Positions 38,513-47,126 of a stretch of DNA of 64,000 bases are shown here, piece by piece; position 1 is the stretch's first letter; every line of letters starts with the position of its first letter. The stretch is from contig NZ_KB908221.1 of assembly GCF_000382365.1 (NCBI RefSeq), positions 124,001 through 188,000 of the forward strand, written 5' to 3'. The notes under the pieces are model-generated. The model saw only the letters and a program-made list of their open reading frames with translations. It had not been told where the DNA came from and did not search any database. A program made the translations under genes and the position numbers. The DNA comes from Pannonibacter phragmitetus DSM 14782. Its GTDB lineage: Bacteria; Pseudomonadota; Alphaproteobacteria; Rhizobiales; Stappiaceae.

Positions 38513-39184
38513 TCAGCTCTTGAGCCTGCCGATAATCTCTTCCCGCTCGCTGCGGGACTTCGCCATGCGCTGACGTGCGGCAGCGGTAAGGTCCGGCCCG
38601 GCAGCAGCCGGCGTGCCCGCATCAAAGGGCGGCGCGGGCGCGTATTCGATGGCGAGCTGCACGGTCTTGGCCTCTTCCTCTCCAAGCAGTTCGGCCACCA
38701 CCGTGAGGCCGAAGTCGATGCCGGAGGTGACGCCGCCTGCGGTGATGATTTTGCCATCGCGCACACTGCGCCCTTCCTGCGCCGTTGCCCCCAGAAGCGG
38801 CAGGAAGTCCATGGCGTTCCAGTGGGTCGCGGCCTTGCGGCCTTCCAGAAGGCCAGCTGCACCCAGAACCAGTGAGCCGGTGCAAACCGACGTGACATAG
38901 CGGGCACCGGCTGCCTGACGGCGGATGAAATCCAGCACCTCTTCATCCTGCAGCAGCGCGTTGACGCCTGCCCCGCCGGGCACGCAAATCACGTCCAGCT
39001 GCGGACAATCTGCAAATGTCATGTCCGGAATCAGCTTCAGCCCCGTGGCCGAGGTGACAGGCGCGAGCGTCTTCCAGACAAGGTGAACCTTCGTGCCCGC
39101 AGCGGAGGCGAAAACCTCATAAGGGCCGGTAAGGTCCAGTTGCTGGACAGCGGGAAAAGCGAGAAGGCCGATCTGCAAGGTCAT
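38513..39184 (-). CDS. DJ-1/PfpI family protein (isonitrile hydratase-like)
   Basis: This 223-aa protein has a DJ-1/ThiJ fold with the nucleophile elbow VTSVCTGSLVLGAAG (Cys near 101). The N-terminal motif FPAVQQLDLTGPYEVF and the THW motif (AATHWNAMDF) follow the pattern of isonitrile hydratase (InhA) and GlxA-like sensors. It is divergent from the GlxA-type regulator 87 bp away, which shares the same domain. The ATG at 39184 gives the conserved start; 58 extra N-terminal residues of the longer frame cross the intergenic region. The substrate is unproven. Confidence 0.87.
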   Translation of the reverse strand: MTLQIGLLAFPAVQQLDLTGPYEVFASAAGTKVHLVWKTLAPVTSATGLKLIPDMTFADCPQLDVICVPGGAGVNALLQDEEVLDFIRRQAAGARYVTSVCTGSLVLGAAGLLEGRKAATHWNAMDFLPLLGATAQEGRSVRDGKIITAGGVTSGIDFGLTVVAELLGEEEAKTVQLAIEYAPAPPFDAGTPAAAGPDLTAAARQRMAKSRSEREEIIGRLKS

Positions 39185-39271
39185 GGCTGGGCTCCTGTTG
39201 ATTTCCGCAAGATAACAGTCCACCCTCTGGCGCGATTGCCAATTACCCCTCGTTTTCCGCCAGAGGTGCAG

Positions 39272-40240
39272 ATGCGGATCGAAGTTCTGACCTTTGACAG
39301 AAGCCAGCTTCTGGATGTCACCGGCCCGCTGCAGGTCTTTGCCTCCGCAAATGATCATGAGCGGCTGAAAGGCAGGCCCGCGCCCTATGACCCCGTGGTG
39401 GTGAGCCCGCCGGGCGGGGAAATCACCTCTTCCGGCCTTGCCATTGGCGCAAAGCCGCTGCCAGATCCGGCCATGCCGCTGGATACGCTGATCGTCGCAG
39501 GCGGCTGGGGTGTCTCAGATGCCTGCAAGGACGAAAGTCTGCTGGACTGGATCAGACAGCGGGCAAGCGCCGCCCGCCGCACGGCCTCGGTGTGCAGCGG
39601 CGCCTTCCTGCTCGCCTCTGCCGGATTGCTGGACGGGCGCAAGGCGGTGACCCACTGGCAGCGCTGCGATGAGTTCCGCCAGCGTTTTCCGTCCGTGAAG
39701 CTGATGCCCGATCCGATCTTCATTGAAGATCGCGGCATCTGGACCTCGGCGGGCGTGACCGCAGGGATCGACCTTGCGCTGGCCATGGTGGAGGCTGACC
39801 TTGGCCGCAGCCTTGCGCTGGCGGTCGCCCGCCAGCTTGTCGTCTTCCTGAAGCGGCCCGGCGGCCAGTCGCAGTTCAGCACCGCGCTCACCCTGCAGGA
39901 CAACAGCCAGACCGGTGCAGGGCGCTTTGATGCGCTGCATGGCTGGATCATGGAGAACCTTGCCCGCCCGCTGACCCTCGAAGACATGGCGGAACAGGCA
40001 GGCATGAGCAGCCGCAGCTTTTCGCGCCATTATCTTTCCGCCACAGGCCGCACCCCGGCGCGGGCGCTGGAGCATCTGCGGATGGAAAACGCCCGCCGCC
40101 TGCTGGAACAGGGCGCACCGGTGAGCCAGACCGCCCGGCGCTGCGGCTTCGGCACCGAGGAAACCATGCGCCGCAGCTTCCAGCGCCATCTCGGCATCAG
40201 CCCGCAGGACTACCGCCAGCGCTTTTGCGCCAGTTCGTGA
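39272..40240 (+). CDS. GlxA family transcriptional regulator (DJ-1 domain plus AraC HTH)
   Basis: This 322-aa regulator has an N-terminal DJ-1-like domain (LTFDRSQLLDVTGPLQVFAS; TASVCSGAFLLASAG with Cys near 107; AVTHWQRCDEF). A C-terminal AraC/XylS double HTH follows (LTLEDMAEQAGMSSRSFSRH and VSQTARRCGFGTEETMRRSF). GlxA-type proteins sense small metabolites and activate neighbouring genes. The divergent DJ-1 gene is the most likely target. The ATG at 39272 is preferred to the 63-codon-longer frame. Confidence 0.9.
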   Translation: MRIEVLTFDRSQLLDVTGPLQVFASANDHERLKGRPAPYDPVVVSPPGGEITSSGLAIGAKPLPDPAMPLDTLIVAGGWGVSDACKDESLLDWIRQRASAARRTASVCSGAFLLASAGLLDGRKAVTHWQRCDEFRQRFPSVKLMPDPIFIEDRGIWTSAGVTAGIDLALAMVEADLGRSLALAVARQLVVFLKRPGGQSQFSTALTLQDNSQTGAGRFDALHGWIMENLARPLTLEDMAEQAGMSSRSFSRHYLSATGRTPARALEHLRMENARRLLEQGAPVSQTARRCGFGTEETMRRSFQRHLGISPQDYRQRFCASS

Positions 40241-40369
40241 CGGACGGCCCCCCTCACATTCCGGTGCAAGGCTGGTCATGGGCTGGGCAAGCGGGGTGGG
40301 ACGCTCCATATTGCATCCGAGGCCTTGCGAAGGCACCCCCTTTCCCGCCTGACATTCAGGAGTTCATCC

Positions 40370-40816
40370 ATGACACGATACGAGAAATCGGCAGATGCCA
40401 TTTCGAAGCTGACGCCCGAGCAATACCGCGTGACCCAGCAGAACGGCACGGAGCGGCCGGGGACCGGCGAATATCTCACCAACAAGGAGCCGGGCATCTA
40501 CGTGGACATCGTCTCCGGCGAGCCGCTGTTTGCCTCCTCCGACAAGTATGAATCCGGCTGTGGCTGGCCGAGTTTCACCAAGCCCATCGAGCCGGCCAAC
40601 GTGGCTGAACTGCATGACGCGTCGCACGGCATGATCCGCACCGAGGTGCGCTCCGCCCATGGTGACAGCCATCTGGGGCACGTGTTCCCCGATGGCCCGC
40701 GTGACCGGGGTGGCCTGCGCTATTGCATCAATTCAGCCTCGCTGCGCTTCGTGCACAGGGACGACATGGAGCGGCAGGGCTACGGCGCCTATCTCGACCA
40801 GGTGGAGGAGATCTGA
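40370..40816 (+). CDS. msrB: Peptide-methionine (R)-S-oxide reductase MsrB, zinc-less form
   Basis: This 148-aa enzyme reduces methionine-R-sulfoxide. Hallmarks are [20 protein letters not shown] and [11 protein letters not shown], with the catalytic Cys at about 119. The two CxxC pairs that bind structural zinc in E. coli MsrB are absent; the matching places read [11 protein letters not shown] and [10 protein letters not shown]. The ATG at 40370 has SD CAGGAG. msrA starts 2 bp after its stop. Confidence 0.95.
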   Translation: MTRYEKSADAISKLTPEQYRVTQQNGTERPGTGEYLTNKEPGIYVDIVSGEPLFASSDKYESGCGWPSFTKPIEPANVAELHDASHGMIRTEVRSAHGDSHLGHVFPDGPRDRGGLRYCINSASLRFVHRDDMERQGYGAYLDQVEEI

Positions 40817-40818
40817 CG

Positions 40819-41325
40819 ATGACAGAGACAGCCATTCTCGCCGGCGGATGTTTCTGGGGCATGCAGGATCTGATCCGCAAGCTGCCGGGCGTCCTCTCCA
40901 CCCGTGTCGGCTACACGGGCGGCGATGTGCCCAACGCCACCTACCGCAATCACGGCACCCATGCGGAAGGCATCGAGATCGTTTTCGATCCGCAGCAAAT
41001 CAGCTACCGGCGGATTCTGGAGTTCTTTTTCCAGATCCACGACCCGACCACACCCAACCGGCAAGGCAATGACGTGGGCATGTCCTACCGTTCGGCCATC
41101 TATTACCTGAGCGATGAGCAGAAGCAGACCGCCATCGACACAGTCAAAGATGTCAATGCATCGGGCATCTGGCCGGGGAAAGTGGTGACGGAGATCGAAC
41201 CTGCCGGTGACTTTTGGGAAGCCGAGCCGGAGCATCAGGACTATCTTTTGCGTTACCCGAATGGATATACTTGCCATTATCCGCGGCCCAACTGGGTCCT
41301 GCCCCGCCGCGCGGCTGGGACATGA
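40819..41325 (+). CDS. msrA: Peptide-methionine (S)-S-oxide reductase MsrA
   Basis: This 168-aa enzyme has the catalytic GGCFWG motif (Cys 11) and family blocks [20 protein letters not shown] and [19 protein letters not shown]. It reduces methionine-S-sulfoxide and pairs with MsrB to repair both stereoisomers. The two genes are in tight tandem and end at a strong terminator. Confidence 0.96.
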   Translation: MTETAILAGGCFWGMQDLIRKLPGVLSTRVGYTGGDVPNATYRNHGTHAEGIEIVFDPQQISYRRILEFFFQIHDPTTPNRQGNDVGMSYRSAIYYLSDEQKQTAIDTVKDVNASGIWPGKVVTEIEPAGDFWEAEPEHQDYLLRYPNGYTCHYPRPNWVLPRRAAGT

Positions 41326-41331
41326 TGCTTT

Positions 41332-41374
41332 GCATCGGGCGCAATGGCAGCGCCCGATGCCCCGTCCCTTTTTT
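41332..41374 (+). terminator. Terminator after msrBA
   Basis: A perfect 11-bp stem (41332-41342 with 41350-41360; GCATCGGGCGC and its complement) with a 7-nt loop is followed at short distance by TTTTTT (41369-41374). It ends 11 bp before the selO ATG, so selO either needs its own promoter or relies on read-through. Confidence 0.75.
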
Positions 41375-41385
41375 CCGGAATGTCC

Positions 41386-42891
41386 ATGACCGAGCCGCTT
41401 TTCCGCTTTGACAACAGCTACGCCCGCGACCTTGAGGGCCTTTACATTGTTCAGGCGGGCGCGCCGGCACCAGCGCCGCGCATGCTGAAGTTCAATGCGG
41501 AACTGGCACAGGAACTGGGTCTGGACGCAGCCCGGCTTTCCGGCGAGGAAGGAGCACGGATCTTCTCCGGCACAGTGATGCCGCAAGGTGCGTCTCCACT
41601 GGCACAGGCCTATGCCGGGCATCAGTTCGGCGGTTTTTCGCCGCAGCTGGGCGATGGCCGGGCGCTTCTGCTGGGCGAGATCCTTGCCCCGGATGGCAAG
41701 CGGTTCGACATTCACCTGAAAGGCTCGGGCCGGACCCCCTTCTCCCGGGGCGGCGACGGCAAGGCCGCCGTTGGCCCGGTGCTGCGGGAATATGTCATCG
41801 GCGAAGCCATGCACGGCCTCGGCATCCCGACCACACGGGCGCTGGCGGCGGTTGCCACCGGAGAACCGGTGCTGCGTGACAGGGTTCTTCCCGGCGCCGT
41901 GCTGGCGCGGGTGGCTTCAAGCCACATCCGGGTGGGCACGTTCCAGTTCTTTGCCGCACGCGGTGATATTGCCCGGCTGACAAAGCTTGCCGCCTATACC
42001 ATTGCCCGCCATGACCCCGGCCTTGCCCCGGACGGCAAGGTAACGCCTGAGGCCGCCCTTGGCCTGCTGGACCGCGTGGTCCGGCGGCAAGCCTTTCTGG
42101 TGGCGCAATGGATGCTCGTTGGCTTCATCCACGGTGTGATGAACACCGACAACATGACCATTTCCGGCGAGACCATCGACTACGGCCCCTGCGCCTTCAT
42201 GGAAGGCTATGACCTCAGGACCGTATTCAGTTCCATCGACACCCATGGCCGCTACGCCTATGGCAACCAGCCGGCCATCGCCCAGTGGAACCTTGCCCGC
42301 CTCGCCGAAGCCCTGCTGCCGCTGATGGGCGACGATGAGGATGAGGCCATCGGAAAGGCAGGTGACTGCGTCAATGGCTATGCAGATCACTTCCAGACTG
42401 TCTGGCTCAACGGCGCGAGGGCCAAGCTTGGTCTTGCCTCCAGCGAAGACGGCGACGAAGACCTGGTCAAATCGCTTCTGGCTGCCATGAGCACGCCGCA
42501 GGGCGCGCCGGGCCAGCATGCGGCGGACTTCACCGGCACCTTCCGCGCTCTTTGCCGCTTCGAGGCTGAGGGAGAAGCCGTCCTGGCCCCGTTCTTCGGC
42601 GGCACGGAGCGCATTACAGACTTCGTGCAGGCCTACACGGCGCGCCTCGCCCGTGACGGCATGGCACCCGCCCGGCGCCGGGCTGCGATGGAGGCTGTGA
42701 ACCCCATCTACACCCCGCGCAATCACAAGGTGGAAGAGGCCCTCGCCGCCGCCACAGAGGGCGATCTTGAGCCCTTCGACAGGCTGGTGGAAGTTGTCTC
42801 CCAGCCCTTCACCGAGCGCCCGGGCCTTGAAGCCTACGCCGAGCCCGCCCCCTCCAGCTTCGGCCCCTACCGCACGTTCTGCGGGACGTAA
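41386..42891 (+). CDS. selO: Protein adenylyltransferase SelO (YdiU family)
   Basis: This 501-aa pseudokinase-fold enzyme transfers AMP to protein hydroxyls. The N-terminal FDNSYARDL, QAYAGHQFGGFSPQLGDGRA and the ion-pair region FDIHLKGSGRTPFSR match the family, as do GVMNTDNMTISGETIDYGPC and the near C-terminal Cys (RTFCGT). SelO acts on redox-homeostasis proteins in E. coli, which fits its place beside msrBA. The frame start at 41344 lies inside the terminator stem, so 41386 is chosen. Confidence 0.94.
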   Translation: MTEPLFRFDNSYARDLEGLYIVQAGAPAPAPRMLKFNAELAQELGLDAARLSGEEGARIFSGTVMPQGASPLAQAYAGHQFGGFSPQLGDGRALLLGEILAPDGKRFDIHLKGSGRTPFSRGGDGKAAVGPVLREYVIGEAMHGLGIPTTRALAAVATGEPVLRDRVLPGAVLARVASSHIRVGTFQFFAARGDIARLTKLAAYTIARHDPGLAPDGKVTPEAALGLLDRVVRRQAFLVAQWMLVGFIHGVMNTDNMTISGETIDYGPCAFMEGYDLRTVFSSIDTHGRYAYGNQPAIAQWNLARLAEALLPLMGDDEDEAIGKAGDCVNGYADHFQTVWLNGARAKLGLASSEDGDEDLVKSLLAAMSTPQGAPGQHAADFTGTFRALCRFEAEGEAVLAPFFGGTERITDFVQAYTARLARDGMAPARRRAAMEAVNPIYTPRNHKVEEALAAATEGDLEPFDRLVEVVSQPFTERPGLEAYAEPAPSSFGPYRTFCGT

Positions 42892-42916
42892 GGGGAGCAG
42901 GCTTTGCCCCCTCCGC

Positions 42917-45352
42917 TCACCCCAGCGGCGAAAAGCTCAGCCCGCCGGCATAGCGGCTGACCGGCTTGCCCTCGCCATCCAGCAGCAGCAGATGCAGCCA
43001 GCGCTGGTCGAACAGGGCCCGCACGCCGGGATGGCGGGAGAGGATGTCCAGCACCGCATGGTCCGGTGCTTCCACCATCACGGTCAGCCGCAGCGGCTCG
43101 TGCATCAGCTTTTCGCCGTCATGCACCGACTGCCAGGTAAGGCCGGTGCGCAGCAGGCCGCCGTTGCCTTCCACCACGCCCATGCCGCCAGCGGCATTGT
43201 GCAGCAACTTGTTGCCGGCGCCGAAAAGCTGCGGCACCACGGCCGAGCCGTAATATTGCAGGCTGATCCAGCTGGCGACGACGACCGGCGCGGTGAGGAT
43301 CAGCTCCAGCACCCGGAAGCCTTCGTCCTTTTCTGCCACATAATCGTGCAGGAACACCCGGCCGCCGAGATCGGCCCCGGCGCTGTGCTGGCGCGGAGCG
43401 GCGATGAAGGCGGCGCAGCCTGCGAGGCCCCATTCGGGCCGGGTCTGCGACCAGTCCCGCGCCCTTGCGCCCATCACCTGCTGCCGTTCAGCCCCCGGCA
43501 GCTTCTCTGCCCGTTCCGCCCGCGCCAGAGCCCCGGCCGATGCGAGCCAATCCTTCAGCTGCGCCAGATCCTGCAGATGGGCTGAGGCGTCCACATCGCC
43601 CTCATAGAGAGTGACACCATCGGAGGCGGTGTCATGCAGTCCGGCGAGAAACAAGGTGTCCTCAGGAATACTGATGCCCTCAATGATCAGCCCGGCCCGC
43701 ACTGCCGGGTCATTCAGCAAAGATGCCAGAAGCCGGGCATTGACCTCGCCGGAATGGCCGCCACAGGCGCCGCATTGCAGGGCGCTGGAATGCAGGTTGT
43801 TGCGCACATCCGAGCCGTGACCGGTGAGCAGCACGATCCGGGCAAAGCCTTGCGTCAGCGACATGGCCCGCAGCACGGTGGCCGCCGTGACAATCGCCTG
43901 ATCCGGTGCCAGCGGCGGATCGAACCGGGGTGCGGGTGTGGCGTCAGCCGCAGCCTTTGCCGGCAACAGGGCATCCTTGACCAATTTGGCCGCATAGAGC
44001 GGGCCCGCCGCCTCGACAAAGGCAAAGGATGACACCGCCGCCTGCCGGAACCGGCCAAAGGCCCGCTTTGCGCGCACCGCAATCCGGGTGTTCCTGTCTG
44101 CGTCTTCCTGTCCAACCGGTGTCGAGCAGGAGAACCGGGCCGGCTGCAGCAGCACGGGCAGCCGCTTTTCCGCCCGGCTTGACGCAAAGCCCCGGTGGCT
44201 GGTGCCGATGCCGAAGAAACCTGCAAAGCCAAGGGTCCGGATGGCAGGGTCAAGCGACTCCAGCGCCCGCCGGAACACTTCCGAACGCACGTCGATGCAG
44301 AAGGCTGCCTGCACGGCGGGCCTCTGCACGGCGCTCGCGGCAAGCGTCGTCTTGCGGGCGGCCAGCTTGCCGGAAAGCTTGCGCTGCGCGGCCCGCTCCG
44401 ATGCCTCCTGCAGCACCGCGTCGATGATCATGTCTTCGGCCGGCATGGCAGGCTGGGCATGGGCAGCAGCAGTCTGCCGCCACTTCAGCAGGGCAGCCTC
44501 TCCCTTGATGCCTTGCCCGGCCAGATGCAGGAACAGTGCCTCTTCCCATACGAGCCGGATGGCCAAGAGGTCGAGAAGCGTTGCATCCGTGCCGCCGGAA
44601 AGCTCTGCCTCCCACAGCCGGTAGCGGGCAGCCTGCGCCCAGCCGCCAAGGCCAAGCAGCAGCTGATGGAAATAGCTCTCCAGCGCCTCACCCGTCAGCC
44701 CCAATGTTGTCACGGCCCGCAGGAGTGCGCCCTGCGCCGTATCCGGTGCGGCGGCAACGAAGGCGCCAAAGCCGGTCAGCCCCATGATTTCGGGCGTCAG
44801 GTCATGCGAGCCGTTCATCTGCCAGCCGGCATAGACCGAACGGCCCTTCGCCAGCGGCCAGAGTGCCTGGCCCTCATCGAACAGCGCTGCGCAGAAGGCG
44901 CCCATCCGGTCGGTCACCAGCGCCTCGAAATCCCAGTCCCCCAGCGTGGTGGCGAGTGCCGCGACGGCCGGCAGAGCCCGAGGTGCGGACGGCTCGGCGT
45001 TCAGCCGGGCGATGACGGCCCCGGCATCGAGAGCCAGCGGCTCAGGGCTTGCCGCAAGTGCCTGTGCGATGTCTTCCCGGGTCAGATCTCCCTCCGCCAG
45101 CTTCGCGGCAAAGACGCTGCGGGGCGGAGTGATGCGCACACCGGCCAGCCGGGCCAGCTTTGCGGCCGTCTGGGCAAGGGTCATGCCCGTCTGGCCGAGG
45201 AAGGGATTGACGGCAACGGTTGCCGCCAGCGGGAAGGCGGGCGGGATCTGCCGCTGGGCGGCCTGTGCCGCGTCAATCACAACGGCAAGCGGCAGGGCGG
45301 GCGATGCGTCACCAGGATGGACGGCTTCGGCGGGATGCATGTGCAGTGTCAT
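42917..45352 (-). CDS. dabA: Inorganic-carbon pump subunit DabA (DUF2309/UPF0753)
   Basis: This 811-aa peripheral subunit of the DAB CO2/bicarbonate accumulation complex has a beta-carbonic-anhydrase-like zinc site. The ligands appear as C352 and D354 (FCIDVRSE), H512 (LTGHGSDVRNN) and C527 (LQCGACGG). The H-to-C spacing of 15 equals that recalled for Halothiobacillus DabA. The ATG at 45352 begins MTLHMHP; the ten extra residues of the longer frame are dispensable. It follows dabB by 44 bp. Confidence 0.93.
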   Translation of the reverse strand: MTLHMHPAEAVHPGDASPALPLAVVIDAAQAAQRQIPPAFPLAATVAVNPFLGQTGMTLAQTAAKLARLAGVRITPPRSVFAAKLAEGDLTREDIAQALAASPEPLALDAGAVIARLNAEPSAPRALPAVAALATTLGDWDFEALVTDRMGAFCAALFDEGQALWPLAKGRSVYAGWQMNGSHDLTPEIMGLTGFGAFVAAAPDTAQGALLRAVTTLGLTGEALESYFHQLLLGLGGWAQAARYRLWEAELSGGTDATLLDLLAIRLVWEEALFLHLAGQGIKGEAALLKWRQTAAAHAQPAMPAEDMIIDAVLQEASERAAQRKLSGKLAARKTTLAASAVQRPAVQAAFCIDVRSEVFRRALESLDPAIRTLGFAGFFGIGTSHRGFASSRAEKRLPVLLQPARFSCSTPVGQEDADRNTRIAVRAKRAFGRFRQAAVSSFAFVEAAGPLYAAKLVKDALLPAKAAADATPAPRFDPPLAPDQAIVTAATVLRAMSLTQGFARIVLLTGHGSDVRNNLHSSALQCGACGGHSGEVNARLLASLLNDPAVRAGLIIEGISIPEDTLFLAGLHDTASDGVTLYEGDVDASAHLQDLAQLKDWLASAGALARAERAEKLPGAERQQVMGARARDWSQTRPEWGLAGCAAFIAAPRQHSAGADLGGRVFLHDYVAEKDEGFRVLELILTAPVVVASWISLQYYGSAVVPQLFGAGNKLLHNAAGGMGVVEGNGGLLRTGLTWQSVHDGEKLMHEPLRLTVMVEAPDHAVLDILSRHPGVRALFDQRWLHLLLLDGEGKPVSRYAGGLSFSPLG

Positions 45353-45396
45353 TTCAGGTCTCCCGTTCGGAGAAAAGGACAAAGGGCATCAGCAGG

Positions 45397-47028
45397 TCAG
45401 GAGCGCAGGGCAGGCCGTGCCAGCCAGCGGTCCAGCAGCGCATTAACGTAGAGCCCGTTGGCGAGATGCACCCTGAGGCCAGCTGCAGCCGGATGCGCCG
45501 CCCAGAGCGGGAACATCGCCTGCGTCACCGCGATTACCCCAAAGGTTGCCAGTGACAGCAGCAGCAGGGCCGTTTCCAGCGGGCCGGGCTGCGGCACCGG
45601 TGGCAGCGTGCCGCCGTAGATGGCTGCGGCCACACCGTGGAAGGCGAAGTAGGCAGCCGCGGTAGCCAGCGAGGCGGCAATAGTGCGCAGCATCAGACCG
45701 CGCGGCGCGGCCCCGGCCAGCCCCTGCGCCATCAGATAGGCCACGCCGAAGATGAGGATCACACCGAGGGCCAGCGCCTGCGGCGGCTTGTCCGCCCAGC
45801 CGAAGGCCGCAGCAGCGAGTGCATAGACACCCACCGCCAGCGCAAAGGCCCGCGCCACGGCCTTGGCTTCCGGCACTGCTACAGGCCCCGGCCGGGAAGC
45901 AGCCGTCACGGCTTCCACCGCCGTGCCCGAGGAGAGGAAGGCATGGGCCTTGTAGAGGGAATGGGCCACGATGTGCAGCAGCGCCAGATGGAACAGGCCG
46001 AAGCCGCATTGCAGGATCATGAAGCCCATCTGCGCCACGGTGGACCAGGCGAGCGCAGTCTTCACCAGAGGCTGCGTCAGCATCACCAGCGCGCCGAAGA
46101 GCGCCGTGAAGCCGCCAATCACCACCAGCAGAGCCAGCACACCGGGGCTGAGCAGCATCACATCGGCAAAGCGCACCAGCAGGAAACCGCCCGCATTGAT
46201 GACGCCTGCATGCAGCAGGGCCGACACCGGGGTCGGGGCTTCCATCACTTCCGTCAGCCAGCCATGCAGCGGGAACTGCGCCGACTTGAGGCAGGCGGCA
46301 AGAGCAATAAAGGCCGCAGCCGCAACAGCCGGCATGCCGCCCTCTCCCGCGCGGGCACCGGCCAGAATGGCGGCGATATCGCCCGTGCCGTAGGTGAAGC
46401 CCAGCGCGATGACACCGGCCAGCAGCGCCGCATCGCCCGTCCAGGCGCTCAACTGCTTCTTGGCCAAAACCTTCGCCACACCCGGCCGCTCCGGATAAAA
46501 GCGCAGGAGCCGCATCAGCGCCTGGCTGGCCATCACCCAGGCGAGCCAGATCTGCGCCAGCGTGGCGGAAGAGACGAGCAGGATCACGGCGGCCAGCGTC
46601 AGGCACAGCCAGCCGGTGAAAGCTCCCTGCCGCGCTTCGCCATCAAGATAGCTGCGTGAATAGCGCAGCACGATCCAACCGATGAAGCTGACCAGCACCA
46701 GCATGGTCACCGACACGGCATCGAGCCGCAGTCCGGGCATGAGAAGATCCGCCAGCGGATACCCCGTCTGCACGATGACCTGCTGCGGGCCTGTTACAAG
46801 GAAACCGGCGAGAGCTGCCAGTGCCAGCAGGAAGGCGCCAAGCCCGGCAAGCTCTGCAAGCCGCGGCAGCGGATGGGGGCGGCGGCCCGGCATCAGTGCA
46901 GCCACGGAGGCAACAAGGGCCAGCAAACCGGCAGCGCCAGCAACGGCAATCGCGCCGTAGGGCGCGGCAGACACAAGCGCCGCAGGCAGGGGCGCAGCAG
47001 GCAGAAGCGCGGCGGACATTTCAGGCAT
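45397..47028 (-). CDS. dabB: Inorganic-carbon pump membrane subunit DabB (NuoL/MrpA-like)
   Basis: This 543-aa polytopic protein has about 14 helices and the proton-channel signature of the complex I NuoL/M/N family: FPLHGWLTEVMEAPTPVSALLH with conserved Lys/Glu, and LTQPLVKTALAWSTVAQMGFM. With DabA it is thought to use cation flux to drive CO2 hydration and uptake. SD GGAGG precedes the ATG at 47028. It is divergent from the LysR regulator gene. Confidence 0.92.
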   Translation of the reverse strand: MPEMSAALLPAAPLPAALVSAAPYGAIAVAGAAGLLALVASVAALMPGRRPHPLPRLAELAGLGAFLLALAALAGFLVTGPQQVIVQTGYPLADLLMPGLRLDAVSVTMLVLVSFIGWIVLRYSRSYLDGEARQGAFTGWLCLTLAAVILLVSSATLAQIWLAWVMASQALMRLLRFYPERPGVAKVLAKKQLSAWTGDAALLAGVIALGFTYGTGDIAAILAGARAGEGGMPAVAAAAFIALAACLKSAQFPLHGWLTEVMEAPTPVSALLHAGVINAGGFLLVRFADVMLLSPGVLALLVVIGGFTALFGALVMLTQPLVKTALAWSTVAQMGFMILQCGFGLFHLALLHIVAHSLYKAHAFLSSGTAVEAVTAASRPGPVAVPEAKAVARAFALAVGVYALAAAAFGWADKPPQALALGVILIFGVAYLMAQGLAGAAPRGLMLRTIAASLATAAAYFAFHGVAAAIYGGTLPPVPQPGPLETALLLLSLATFGVIAVTQAMFPLWAAHPAAAGLRVHLANGLYVNALLDRWLARPALRS

Positions 47029-47108
47029 TTGGACCTCCGGGTCACTCAGATGCCGCAGTTGGTACCAGCCTACAAAACTCAATAAAAATACATTGTTTAT
47101 GCGTTTTC

Positions 47109-47125
47109 GTTCTATAAAATAGAAC
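47109..47125 (+). promoter_or_regulatory. 17-bp perfect palindrome abutting the LysR start codon
   Basis: GTTCTAT-AAA-ATAGAAC ends one base before the lysR ATG at 47127. It lies within a 98-bp AT-rich gap shared with dabB. The place normally used by a ribosome-binding site is occupied by the palindrome, and no SD is visible. It is a likely auto-operator and control site for dabBA. Confidence 0.5.
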
Positions 47126-47126
47126 T

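Noticed and set aside
41344..41386. Earlier selO start at 41344
   Set aside because: It lies within the loop and stem of the msrBA terminator. The family region begins at the ATG at 41386.
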